DNA of 64,000 nt from Sclerurus mexicanus (lineage: Eukaryota; Chordata; Aves; Passeriformes; Furnariidae), in the NCBI GenBank assembly GCA_013396755.1, contig VWZF01007160.1, positions 434,001-498,000 on the forward strand, written 5' to 3'. This document shows, in pieces, positions 1-12,668 of this stretch (its first letter is position 1; every line of letters starts with the position of its first letter). Position numbers and translations under genes: made by a program. The notes under the pieces are model-generated. The model was not told the origin of the DNA, ran no database searches, and saw nothing but the letters and a program-made list of their open reading frames with translations.

Positions 1-2024
1 CACAGGGTCACAGTTTTCTTGCTGTGATGTTCTCTCAGCCTGTAGCTGGAAAACCATCACCAAAGTGTTTCAGCTGAGGGGGAAGCAAAAAGGAAAAGAG
101 AACTTGAGATTATGTGTTGATTTCCCAACATTCAACATTTTTTTGAGCTCTTGTAAAGCTCTGGTGCCCCCGTGCTGTGGAGCAAAGACATGAGATCTCA
201 GCTGGAGAGTAGGTTTGTGGCCATGCCACAGCTGTTGCTGTTTCCCATGGAAATCCATCTGACCAGCCAGGAAGTTTGGGAAAGAAAGCCCAGGGCAGCT
301 GATAGTTTCTGCTTAATGCTGCCTCAAATGTCAGGTTTCTGACAAAGAAGCTGCAGAGCTGTGCACTCAGAACAATCCATCTGTATTTGGTGCAGTATGG
401 CAGACTGCTCGGTTAGAATTCTGCAGCCAGTGATGGTCAGCCAGTTCTGTTTGGAAAGTGGGAATCTCCTGGCTCCTACCGTCATACTCACCTGCATGGG
501 CCCAGGGGTCAGGTTACACAATGGCACCTTTGGTTTGTTTAATGCAAGGAAATTATGCACAAAAGCTGTTAAAAGAATATAAGGTTGTCAAGTCAAGCAA
601 GAAATGTTGTAACATCGCCTGTTCAGCCTTCAATTGGATCCTGCGTGCATGCAAATTTGACAGTCTTTAATTGCATGTCTCTAAGATCTGTGAAGAATAT
701 AGCTTCTCAATTCACATCAGAAAAATCATACAGACTTCTTTCTTCTCAGAAATAAAGGCATTATCTCTTAAAGGTTGTCCAGACTGTAGGTATGGGTGTA
801 CATTTCATCATCCAGGCAAAGCTTCCATAGGTCACAGCTGCCTGAAACATGGACCTGAGCAGACCTGCCATGATCCTGAAAGTAGTGTGGCAGTGGTGAT
901 TGCCACTGTGGGGACAAGGTCCTCACTGATTTCTTTTGTGTTGTCCTCAGATAGGGTACGGCTAGGTGTCATGAAGTGTCTGTCCTCTTGTGAATAGAAG
1001 GGAAAGGGAGACAGTAGCAGCAGGTGGCACTTACCATGCTGCTGAGGGTGGACAAGGCTTGGGATTTTGTGGCTCTCCAAGCTAAGGTCTGCAAAGACTG
1101 CGGCGAATGTCTGGTTTCGGTGTCCTCTTTCTCTACCAACAGTACGTTCCCCTTGAGCAAGTGGGGGCTGTAAAATAGCCATAGAGGGAGAGAGTGACAT
1201 CAGTGAATGTCCAGCTGCATAAACCAGCCTTACACAAGTCTGGTATAACTCTAAACCAGCCTATGTAAGTCAGTCATTAGGATTGTACAGGAATCACATT
1301 CGTTGACATTTTGTTAGCCAGGTTCCTAGCACTATGGGAGAGACATTGGAGAGAGTGGCACATGAACAGGAATCCAAAAGATTTTCAGTTGAAGTGGTTC
1401 ACTTAAAAATAGACTGGACAATACAAGTTTACGACTTGTTGCATGAGAAAATGAAACAAGAAGGGAAGCAGTTTGTCAAACCATATTATTTGTGGACAGT
1501 CTTAAATAATGTGAATCACAGGGTCTCAAATCCCGTACAGTGACCTTGTGCGATCAGAGCACATCATCTACCAGGAGATTATAAATGTATGCGTGCACTG
1601 TACTCAGAATTGAAAAAGATGTTTTCCGAAGTTAGAACCTGTTGTGTTGGCATAACATTGCATTTAAAGTAAAAAGCGTTGAACGCACTGGGAATTGTTG
1701 AAGAATATTCTGCCAGCTCTCAAAATTATGATTTTACACTGCCATCAATAACAAAAAATGTTACTCTAATGAGAAGCCATTTTGCTTAAATGAAGAAATA
1801 CGGGTTGTGATAAAACATTTATTAATTGAATATCAAAAAAGGGGAAAATAGAAAAGACAGAAATGTTCCCCAGGTGTTTTTTATATTTGAAACTGTGGAA
1901 GAGGATATGTCCATCCTGTATAGTGATATGGAAAGAAGCGAAAGTTTGCTGCTTATAGCAAAGGAGGATCTGAGAGGCAAGAATGGTTGAAATTAAACAT
2001 TTTCACATCCTAGTAACTTTTACA

Positions 2025-2290
2025 TCCAGGAATCTTAAAGGAGGCAGACAAGGAGGTCTGTTGAATGGCTGATAATTTATAATAAATCTTGGGAAACAGG
2101 GGAAATTCCAGAAAATGGAAGGGCTGCCAACTGTATTTCCGATATTTCAAAAAGATAAAAGGGATGTCCTGGGGAACTGATGCCTGGTTTAGCTTGACGT
2201 CAGTCCAGGGTAAAATAGTGGAACAGCTATTTCAGAATCTGTCAAGAGAGAACTTGAAGGCTAAAGGTATAGATAACTCCAGTAACAGTT
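2025..2290 (+). mobile_element. Degraded CR1/L3-like LINE, reverse-transcriptase N-terminal fragment
   Basis: A broken frame on the + strand reads as the start of a non-LTR reverse transcriptase: an ...SLTSVQGKIVEQL... segment (codons near 2193-2230) corresponds to the R-P-V-S-L-T-S-(V/I)-P-G-K motif of CR1/L2/L3-type ORF2. It is preceded by nucleotides resembling the usual lead-in (a 'leave the rest to a contractor' type stretch rich in aaatctt/gggaaacagg). The copy carries stops and frameshifts and has no detectable 5' or 3' end, so it is an old dead fragment. The subfamily is uncertain. Confidence 0.5.
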
Positions 2291-5169
2291 GAAAAGAGAG
2301 CTTGTCAAAAAAATGCACTGGTTCTCTTTGCTCTGTCAGGATTGCAAGTCTGCATGATAAAGGCAGCTGTTGATTTGCCTTTAGGAGGCCAGATTAGGTG
2401 GTCTTCTCTGCCTTTCAGGTTTATGAACCATATAAGGACTGCCGTGAGATTAAAACTCCCATGACAGAGCTTCAAACAGAAATAATCAAGCCACTCTGTT
2501 TCCCTCGGATAAAGCGTGGCTTAGTTTTGGGTTTGGGGTGTTAATCTCCTAGTTGATTTGATTTGATGGCTTTTGCAACTTTAAGTTTGTTTAGTACATT
2601 GTAGTTCTGTGGGGTAAAGAAACCAAACAAACTTCAAAAAGCTTCGTGAAAAGCTCAACAAATAAAATAAGTATCCTCAAACAAAGATAAAATCCAAGTT
2701 CTTCTTATAGCAGTCTTTGCAGCTTTAATCCCTCATTCTTAACCATGGCAAAGAAGATTTCATAAGCTTCTCTGGATCTTACAGGAGAAGGAAAGCTTGT
2801 GTTTGCCTTCTGCTGTCCTTGCAGTCCTGTAAGGAACTATAGGTGCAGATGCTTCACTGGCTGTTACTTACCCTCGAAACCAGAACCCAAATGCATCAAA
2901 TCTTTTATTTCTCTCTGGGCTCCTTCATGCTGCAGTTGCACTTAGTTAAAGTGACCATTTCTGTTTCACATCCGTTCCTTACCTCAGCTGCAGCCTAGTA
3001 GGTGTTGGCAGCAGAATTGATTGCTTTCCGTGCACCTTTCTCCGTGGGATGATTTATTGTCTGCAACAGGAAAGGCAGTCAAGGTCCAGAGTAAGGGCCA
3101 GTCCATGGATGAAGAGACTTTAAATAGGAATCTAGGCATGTGCCAGACTCTGAAAATAGTGGGAAGGTTTGCAGCTCCTGCTTAAACCTTCCAATAACAA
3201 AATGGCAATTCTCAGATCCTTGCAGGATCCAAACCACTGTCAGAATCCCTTGGCATAATCTAAGTATTCCGTTACTCTGAGAGATTCTGAATAGTCATTC
3301 CAGTGACTTTCTGATCATTTCATCATTAGAAAAATGTGTGAAAATTGGTTTTTTGCATGTGTTGATAGGCCTTCCAAGGTTCAGATGTATGAATCTGTGG
3401 ATCCTAATGCAGTAGTCACTAGAATCTATTTATTTATTTGTTTAGTTAGTTAATTAGTTATAGGTTAGTCAAAAGCTATGGTTTAACCATAAAGAAACAT
3501 TTTTTCCCTCAGTTGTCAAAGGAGAACATTATTGTTGGCATTCCTTTGGTTGTGGAAAATGCTGCACAAACAGATAGTGGCCCAGTCTCCAAGGAGAAGG
3601 CAACACCTGTATTCTTTCCCAGGAGCAGAAGGTGCGAAGTTAAACCCTATGAAAGTGCGTCCCAAATTTAACCCAGTGACCTACTGCATGCGTTCCTGCT
3701 CTTCACACATTAATCACAACAGATATGTTCCAAAGGACATGCCAGTTTGTGTCCCAAGGAAAGATGAAGGATATTCTGACCACCTGCTAACTTGCAGCAA
3801 AGATGAAAAGCTTGCATTTTAGGGGGAGGAAACAAAGAGAGCAGATTTTTCCTGTAACAACTATGTAGTACGACAGGAGAAAATGCGATTATGTTGCTTT
3901 CGCAACCTTTGCAATTTGCGTAGTCAAAGATGCTCACTGTGGTTTTGGCCATAGCCTCACCTTCAGGCAGAACTGCTTCCACCAGTTCTACAGATTGGCT
4001 GGAAAAGCAGTAATTAGTGTGGCTTAGTGAAAAAAAACAATTAACCAGGAGACATAATTTTGAGAGAGAACTTTCTGTTTTGTTTTGGTTTGTTGGGGTT
4101 TTTTTTAAATCAAAAATAGTGCTCATTTGATAGCAAGCAAAAATTTCAAGTACAGAACTTCAGCACTGAATTCTACTGGAGCTTTAAAGTAGAGAATAAA
4201 ACATAAGGGGAATTAATAGCTTCTATTCAATTCACATAACTTGTTAGCATAATCTTTCACATTAAAAGGCTGCTCAAAGGATGTGCACAATGCTGTTGTT
4301 CAGAATTTGTAGCTTCCAAATGTTGGTGGCATTGGGTCAATATCAGCCTGGCCTTTGTTCTCATAGGCATATTAGCAAAAGAGATTTCAAACAGAGAGGA
4401 GCCTTCTTTACTATCCTGAAGTATTGTCATACTGGCAAGTGACCTGGATATTTGACAAACCATTTGCGCTTCATCCATTTCATCATTTCAGACAGCATTG
4501 CAGGGCAGATTATACATATATGCATACATGTGCACATGTGCTTATAGAAGTACACATGAATTATTTAAAGGATTATGAAAAAGGGGGAAGTCCACTGTAT
4601 CACTCTTCAAGTAAAGCCCCAAAATACTCTTTTAAAGCAAGGAAAGCAGTCGTCCAGAATTTCCAGCCTTCGTTTGTTTGGAGACCTTAAACTTTTTCAG
4701 AGAGCTCACCAAGCTGGAAAGCAACATAAAAACAAATCATTACTTCCTTTTTTTCCCATGTCCAGTTTTTTAATCTGGTTTACCCAAGAACAGTCCAAAA
4801 GGTTGTGTCTTTTCCCCAAAGTCCTGAAGCCATTGACTGCTTCAGAAAAACAGAGTATGTTGTTTGTTGTGCTTGGTGGTTTCCTGGCAGTGTTTCAGTG
4901 TTGGGCATTCCCCATTCTGCTTTGAATAAGCTATTTTGAGTAGCAGACTTGGTTCCGGTCCCCTTCACCATAGCCAACTACTGTAAAGAGCAGTGTGAAA
5001 GCCATGAGAGGAGACCTTATCAGGAAAGAGTTCTTCTGTGCTTCTCTCTTTCTGCGTTCACATGTGTCAGTTGAGTATCTTCTGAGAAATAAGAACAGAG
5101 GACAGTTTTTTTGCTGTTCCTTCTGTTTTCCTGTGTGGTCTATGTGGAACGTGTCTCTGCTCATAGTAG

Positions 5170-5232
5170 GGAAGTTGGAACTAGGTGATTTTTAGGTTCC
5201 CTTCCAACCCAAACCATTCTATGATTCTGTGT
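5170..5232 (+). mobile_element. CR1 LINE 3' terminal fragment
   Basis: The segment matches the well-known CR1 3' end: a 'ggactaggtgat' type motif, then 'cccttccaacccaaacc', then the short terminal repeats ATTCTATG/ATTCTGTG at about 5216-5231. CR1 is the dominant LINE of birds and is usually 5'-truncated, as here (about 60 bp). There is no coding part. Confidence 0.82.
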
Positions 5233-5744
5233 CTTCCCTCACCCATCTGCCATGCCTCTCTCCTCAAAGTATCATCAGTATTTACAGAACATTGGAAATG
5301 CATGTTAAACTAAGCCTGACTCACTGAGTGTAGGAAAATTAGTAGTGTAATTATATAATTTTTACTGAGTCATAAAAAGATGCATGTGTATACTTTGCCT
5401 AGTAGGCCTGCATATAATGTGTATGTCAATGCGTGTACTGTGTGTAAACATTATTTGCATGTTAGCAAAAGTCCCCAGAGACTGCGAGCTATCATTACCT
5501 TGTTCATCTGGGTTACTCTCTCAAAAGACAATGACAACATAACCCTCTGAAGTCAAGAAATAGGTTTTTTCTGTATGTGGAACATAAATCTATTTGGATT
5601 CTTCAAATCGACCTCCACTGGGAATCCCTACCTCCTTGTGGTACCAATCTCTGAACAACCCGAAGCACAATTTCTTTAGAGTAGACACCTGGGGTTTAAA
5701 TAAACATTCATCATGGAGACTACAGACATCCTGACAGTACTTTG

Positions 5745-5760
5745 AAAAAAAAAAAAAAAA
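5745..5760 (+). repeat. Poly-A run (16 nt) preceded by AATAAA
   Basis: An uninterrupted A run ends at 5760. AATAAA lies at 5699-5704, about 40 nt upstream. This spacing is longer than usual for a polyadenylation tail but could mark a retroposed transcript end. No coding similarity is visible upstream. Confidence 0.6.
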
Positions 5761-8700
5761 GGTTCATTGTAGAAATGAAGCTGTCGTACATTTCTGCTCA
5801 TGTGTGCATTCTGACAATAGCAAAATCATTGTAAGCAACCAAAATGCTACAGATGAAAGTTATATTCAGCAGTTCTGTTTGAAGGTCTGCAGGATCAGAG
5901 TCCCTGCTTGCCTTTTTTTTTTTTTTCTTTTTGCCTAATATCTACCCAGTTGTGCAGTAGGGTTTAGATCCAGTATAACAAAACCAGTGAGTGACTTTGG
6001 AGTGGGGCTTCCTACATCAAAGCTATGATGGCATATGAGCTATTCAAAAACACCCATGCCATGGTCTGCAGGACACATCCCTATTCCTATCAGGAAGGGA
6101 TAGAAAGCTATCAGCTAAGGAAGGAATTTCCAGTATTCTCATTTCTATTTTGAAAGCAAGTGAAGCTTGCCACACAGAAATGAGGCTCATGGCCCAGCCC
6201 TGCAGCCAGCCCAGGCACTGATTGTTCTGTGGTGTGGCTCCTCAGGGACCAGTTTGTGCCCCTTGATCCGTGTGCAGCTATTCAGCAATTCCAAGGTGGT
6301 CCCTGCGCTGTGGATGCTCAATGTGTTCAAGGCATGCAGCCTCCTCAGCAATGGCAATTCTTGCCTTTAGATGTTAGCAGATGTCTGCAGGGCCCTGCTG
6401 TGTGCCCAACCAGACCTGCCTCTCTAGAAGGGCTGTGGTTAAATCCTCCCTTGGGTTTCTTTTACCTATCTCCCTTCCCACTCATGGTCAAGTGAAGGTT
6501 GTGCTTCGAGACAGTAGGATCACAAGGATCAGCCATCACAATCAGCAACAATGCATGTCTACAGCTGCCAGTCAGGAATGCTCTAGAGTGTCTTTTCCAC
6601 TTGTCCCTTTACCTTCTGCTTTACAGCAGAAGTTACTTGAACAATGTCAAAGGCTCATTTCTTAAGACAATCTGACTAATGGCCCTGGCACCCACAGTAT
6701 GTTTGGCAGGAGGCAAGTCCGTGTAGCCTGGCAGCTCACTAGTCTATTTTCAATTATCTGGGGTGCTCAGAGAAGACATTAATATTGCTGAGGATGACAT
6801 AGCAAATTACTACTGCTCCCTAACCTTTTTAAATTGCTAACACTGTTGTAATCTGTAATTACAGAAATCAGTGTGAGAATTGTGGCAGAGTATAATTATC
6901 TTTCCTGATACTTTATTGCTGTATGAATTATTAATCAAAATCAGTCTTGTATAGTATTTGCAGCAACTAAGAAGAATAATCTATAATTAAATTTCGTTGT
7001 TTCTATTTTTGTGCTGGTGTTTTATGATGTTGTAATTGATAATTAATTGCTTAAAAATTCACACAATTCTTGGGAGTTTTGTATGACTATGACTGCTCAG
7101 TATTCAGCATTTATTAATTGAATAATGGGCTCACTGAAGAGACCTTTGTATATAGTCTTCTGTCATTACAATGAGCTCTCAAAAATGGTGAATTAATCAT
7201 TAGGCCTTTCAATAGTTTCTTTTTAAAGGAAAGCAGTGACAATATAATCATATGCTTTGTTGTTATAGCTATAATTGAGAGATAGTAATAACCAATTATA
7301 AGGATGGTCATTTTAGAAGCTCTGAAGTGTCAGTTATTGATAACTTTCTTTAAAAACAAAGTGTTGATTACACAGAATGTCTTTTCTTAGAAAAAAACAT
7401 TAGGAGATGGGGAAGGGAGCCTGGAAAATTATTTTCCTCCCACTTGCCACTTAAAAACAGTGCATGTTTATCCCTAAAAACTGTCAAGTCTGATGTGATT
7501 TTGCTGCCATTTGTCAGAAGTAGAAGTTGCTCTCAACTTTTTTCATTATTTTATCATAATTCTCCCCTTTTTTTTCTGAATACCTTTTGCTAAATTGTTA
7601 GGGGAAAGAAATAATAGAAAACGTCAGAACAAAAGAGCATTTTTTCACACTCTCTGCACCCTATTGAACAGAAATACTGTGAGACATTTACGTGCAAATC
7701 TACGGTGAGGACTCCAGCTACTTCTGACCAAGGAGCCTTAGATGCATTCAAGCTAGCTGCTTCAAACTATTCCTGGGATTCTTTCTTTTACTGTTATTGG
7801 AGCTGATTGAGAGAATGTGAACTGGAACTAAAAATAACCCCGGTTCAGTATTGATCCTCTCTTAACACCATCAGGAGAAAGCTGAGAGTCATCTTGCGTA
7901 GCGGGATATAATGTGATCACCAGCTTATGCTTCCAAGCAAAACCTGTGCTTCATTTTACACCAGGCCAGTTGCTGCAGTTCCTAAATGAGGAATCACAGC
8001 TATCTGTTGGCTTCTGTACTAAAATGTAGCATTATAGGTATAATGAGGAGATACTGATAAACCTTTTCAGGCCTTTGCTGTGAAGTTGTTGGGAATCCTC
8101 TGTGCGTTGTTGTAGGTCTGATGTTCTGTTTACACCTCCTAGGACACAAGCGAGCTTTTTTTTCATGGGATGAGATAATGCCTTTAGTTCCCTTTTTCCC
8201 CCCTGTCCTCTTCCTTGCTGGTGTTTTGCCATGGATAGACTACAAAAACACTTCTGCTGCAGTTCATGCAACTTTTATGAGTGGAACTTAACATCGTGTG
8301 GCTTCTCATGTTCTAAACCCACTGCTCTTCTGGTGCCAGTGGGAGCAGGAGCCCCTGGTGTCAGTGACACCCACCACATGTAATCTTTGGACAGATGTTT
8401 TCTACTGCTTGCCTTCAACATCTTGGTCCCACACAACTTCAGTTCCTGTTTGAGAAAAGGAAGCTCTGGAGAGCATGCCCATCACTTTCTCCTGAAGTTG
8501 AGGACAGAGGGTGTGAGGAGGTCTAGGAGGCATGTGTGGAGGTAATAGATTTGGATTATCATGTGTGTTGACATCCATGAAATAATTTGTTTCTGCCACA
8601 GTGGTTAGTAGATCAGGAAAGATAGATAATACAGGCATGTTTGTTGTTGGACAGTATGCTGGAGCATGTAAATATTCATCCAATGTAGCCTTCATCCATG

Positions 8701-9329
8701 TATCCTTGTACTCTCAGTAATGTGGCCCTGTATATTTTTATTAGGAGTAACTAATCCTTTTACATATACCATGAGTTCTTTGCCTGGTAACATGCAGCAG
8801 TGGTCAGTTGTACATGTGTTTTACTGCAGCGACTGTGAAATCTCTCAAGAAAAATAAAACAAGCACCTTGCTATGAGTACAGGGTACGGTTTCAGTTCAT
8901 TTCAGTGGTCAGAAATCACAGCTGTTTTTAGAAATTCTGTGTTTGTCTTACTTCTTTTATGTGTGTCCTCTCCTGTTTGCAACACTAGAAACAATAAGTA
9001 GCAGTGCTGCTTTGACCTTTTTATTTTGTATTATTTGTATAGCATTTATTGAATTGATTATACACATTGAGAAGGGCTTTTTGTCTTTCCTTGACAATGA
9101 TCTTTTTCATTGTTCTTTTGAGGATTTCTTCTCCCTGTTTCAACATCATCAATCAGATCCAGATGTTACACAACAGTGTACTGCACCAGAAGTAACTAGA
9201 AAATACTATTAGAATATTTATCTCTTTCTAAAATCTCTCTCTAGGTGATGACAGTCTGTCTATCTCTAGTCTGTTTTTGTGAGAGACTCCAAGTTGGAAT
9301 TGAGATTCCAAGTCAGTGAGTTTGTGATT

Positions 9330-9494
9330 TACTGTGATGGTGGTCAAACACTGCAACAGGTTTTCCAGAGACAGTGTGGGGTCTCTATCTTTGAAGAGAC
9401 TCAAAGCCCTTCTGCATACAGTGCTGTTGCTTTGAGCAGGGAGGGTGGACTAGGTGATACCTTGAGATCCTCTGCATCCTCAACTATTCTGTAA
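9330..9494 (+). mobile_element. CR1 LINE 3' UTR fragment, sense
   Basis: The sequence follows the CR1 3'UTR in order: 'caaacactgcaacaggtt...ccagagacagtgtgg...gtctctatctttgaagagactcaaa...', then 'gggtggactaggtgat...', then a decayed terminus 'caactattctgtaa'. It has diverged from the consensus, so it is an older copy than the one near 35 kb. It is 5'-truncated with no ORF. Confidence 0.8.
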
Positions 9495-9590
9495 TATTTT
9501 CTTTGTTCTGATTGTCACCTTTGTAGAACAGAGTGCCCTGGATGTAGTGTGTCACCTTGTTAGTCCCTAAGTCTTTTTTATATTAAGTCT

Positions 9591-9616
9591 ATATTTATAT
9601 TTATATTTATATTTAG
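9591..9616. repeat. (ATTTAT)n short tandem repeat
   Basis: About four consecutive copies of a 6-bp ATTTAT/TATATT unit, in AT-rich sequence between two CR1 fragments. It is a candidate polymorphic microsatellite. Confidence 0.8.
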
Positions 9617-9721
9617 TTTAAAATTCCTGACAATCCCCATTACCTTTGGCAACTGAACTAATTTTAACAATTTCAGTCTCCCTGACGTGGTCTTTGGGCT
9701 TTTAGGTCATTAGTCAATGTA

Positions 9722-10700
9722 GGATCATCAGATAATTTCTTTTAGAAAGGACCTGAGAAAGTTCCTAGTTCCACCTCCTGCTCAAAGCAAGTCAACTCTG
9801 AAATCAGAGCAGATTGTTCAATGCTATATTCAGTGCGGTCTTGAAAACCTCTAAGGATGGAGATGACACAAGCTCTTCAGGCCTGTTCCTCAGTTTTTTC
9901 TTGTATCCAGTCTGAATCTCCGTTGTTTCAAATTGCTCCCAGTGTCTGGCTCCATCTCCTTGATGGCCTCACATAGGAGTGGCAGGCTGCTGCTAGGACA
10001 TCCATGTGCACATCCAGGGAAGGGCCCGGCACTAAGTGTGTCCAACCCTACTGTGGATTAGAGGAGCTCAGGCATGTTGCACAGCATGACCATAGGCAGA
10101 TGTGAGCCAGTTTCTGGAGAAATTTCACTGTTAGCCTGCTGAAAATTGTCCCTGTGTCCCTTCTCTGTTGAATACACTTTATCTTAAGTGGTTTCCAGTC
10201 TGATGCAACTTCTCACCTTATGACAACTGAGTTTTTCTAACAGCCATTTATAGAGGTTTTGTCAAAGGATTTATGAAAGTCAACACTAATTACATGTGCC
10301 AGTGTTCCTCACTGCTAATTTGACACACTTCAGGAATTCTAATAGAGCCCGTCAGAGGCATGACTTTCCCTTGCAGAAGCCATGCTGCTTTGTCACAATG
10401 ATAATTTGCATGGGTAAGGGCTCTGTAGCTCTGCCATGATCGAGATTTACCTTTTCACATAATCAGCCCAGTTCTGATGCAGGGCTTTCTGGTCTGTATT
10501 GATAAGATTTTCTCCCCCTGCATGTTTCCCTTTAAAAACAGACACCACATTGCCTGTGCTCCAGTCTTGTGAGGCAGGAACTGTTTTTTCATGATAGGTA
10601 ATGTATTTTTGGTAGCAGCTCAGTCAGTGTGTTTATGAGTTCCTGGAGAGTTTTGGATGAGTGCCAGCTAGTACAGACAACGTGCTCCAAACCAGAGCGA
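9722..10700 (-). mobile_element. Old CR1-type LINE, antisense, 3'UTR to reverse-transcriptase region
   Basis: Reading along +, the segment starts with the complement of a CR1 3' end ('gatcatcagataa...', '...ctagttccacctcctgctcaaag', '...cttgaaaacctctaaggatggagatgacac'). It continues into the complement of ORF2 C-terminal coding sequence ('...aaaggatttatgaaagtc...', '...cttgcagaagccatgctgc...', '...aaaacagacaccacattg...ctccagtc', '...gttcctggagagttttggatgagtgcc'). This order fits one element inserted on the minus strand. All frames are broken. The middle part (about 9960-10200) aligns poorly by eye and may be another insertion. Confidence 0.72.
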
Positions 10701-12657
10701 TTCAGATGTTCCATGAGCAACATTTTTGGTCTCCTGAGGTTTTGCATGCCTCCTCCATGCTGCCCATGCCAAAGGGCTTGGTGGGATCTTCCACCCATCA
10801 CCATGGAAGGAACGCGTAAGCAGCGTTCCAGTTCACTTCACTGCAGTTGCTGGCCTTTACCAGCAACTTTTTTTGGCTAGGTTTCAATGGTGCTTTCCTT
10901 GCCCACAATAGTTTGTGCCAGTTTCTGGAAACTTTTGTTTCAAAGAGGCTTTTTCTGGCAGCATGGTGACCTATATGCAAACAAATGCACAGCGTGTTCT
11001 TTTGAGCCAGAGAAAGGCTTGCTAAGGCATTCTCTCTCCGGTTCGAAGAAATACCAAGTGTGTAGCAATGATTTCCATGAAGGAGGTTCTGCAAACTCAG
11101 CATAATACTGAATTCAGCAAAAAATGATGCAGTTTGAATTAACACAGTGTAAAAGGCTTGCAGCCCAGCTTGCCTCAGAGTTCAGAGATAATACCAGATC
11201 CCTGCTTTTTTTTTCTTCTTCTCAGAGGGAGAGGGAAAAAAGTTGAATTCTGCTAATTTTTGTGCTACTACATGCCAAAGTCCTGCAGTGACCTTTTCTC
11301 TTTGCCCTCTGAACCCTTTTCCTGTGAAAACGAACAATATACTTCCCAGTGAAGGGTTTCACCATCTTATACCTTTCCTGCAGGATAAAGCCGTCTCGGA
11401 GAGGAAACACCTCATGTCTGGAGGTCATTTAGTCGATGGCAGATCGTGGAAAAGGAAAGACCATAAATCACTTGTGCTGAAACATTAAAAGCTGATAGAT
11501 AGGTGGTCCTGAGCTGTATCCCAGCCCCGGTTTCCCTGTGCGCAATGCGGGACTCAGGGTGCTTCCTGGAGCAGGCAGGGGCATGGCCAGGGGGAAGTCT
11601 GTGTCAGGCTGAGACTGCAGCCACCAGCCAGGGCAACCACATGGACTCTTGGCGGCTGTGGGAAGGGGCACGGTGTGGATCCGCCTCCGGGAAGCCTTTG
11701 GAGTCACAAGAGTAGCCTTGGCAGAGAACAGTGATATAAGCAACTGGGTGGAGGTCCTTCTCAGGAATGTAGCTAGGGACCCACTGGAGCGGATGGTGCA
11801 GTTCACATCTCGGGGCCACATCAGTGAGGGTTCCTAGCACAGGAGTCAGGCTTGCTCACCAGAGGGGAAATACACCATGGTATTTTCAGCAGTTCACAGG
11901 GCATGCAGCAACTTTTTTAAAAAAATACACTTGATGGGAGCTGTAGTTAAAAAGTGGGAAATTACTAATTAGTAACGAAGTAATTCAGGGTTTGATTCAC
12001 ACAAATTGCACTATTACTGTAAGAAAGGATTGCAATTTCAGGCTAACAGTGGGGTTTGGTGGGGTTTTTTTAAGGCACTGAAAATATAATTGATGTTCTG
12101 TTCATTATCTGACAGGTTTCAGGTTTCTTGTCCTTTTTTTCGTCATCTGAGATACTACATGCATAAGACATGCCTGGAAAATAAGGGGAAAAAAAGCTTA
12201 CTGCTTTCCCCTTTGCATTGTCATTTGCAACTCTCAGGTTTTCCCACTAGTTTGTTCTTGTAAATTCTTGCGCTTCATAGCATGCAAGAGTGACCGCTTA
12301 GAACATCCTTATAATGCTATTGTTAGCATCAGTTCAGTTGCACAGAAAGCTATGAGTGAGATGAGCTGTGTCATTTTCTCTTTTACCTTACTTGAGGTTA
12401 CATGATTGATGTCAATTTTTCTCATTAATCTCAATTTATGAGGAGGAAAAAAAAACTTAATTTTTTATGTGGTTAAGAAATCCAACTAGTACAACTCCCC
12501 CCTGCAAGTGTCTCCCTCCCCTACCTGTATACAGATCAATAAGCAGCTATGTATCTTCTCTCTAGAGGTTAAGTAGGTGTAGGACTAATCTGTTTTGGTT
12601 GGCTGTGGGTTTTTTCTGTTCATGTAAGCATTCCAGCTGAGTACTCAAAAGTGTAGC

Positions 12658-12668
12658 ATGAGTCAGCA
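12658..12668 (+). promoter_or_regulatory. Candidate CNC-sMaf binding element (ATGAGTCAGCA)
   Basis: ATGAGTCAGCA is a perfect match to RTGASTCAGCA, the element bound by CNC factor/small Maf heterodimers (the class to which BACH2 belongs). It lies 1.83 kb upstream of the first coding exon. The motif is seen directly; occupancy and function are inference. Confidence 0.4.

Noticed and set aside
3710..4126. 138-codon open frame on the minus strand
   Set aside because: Cys-rich but with no family pattern; flanks are ordinary intron.
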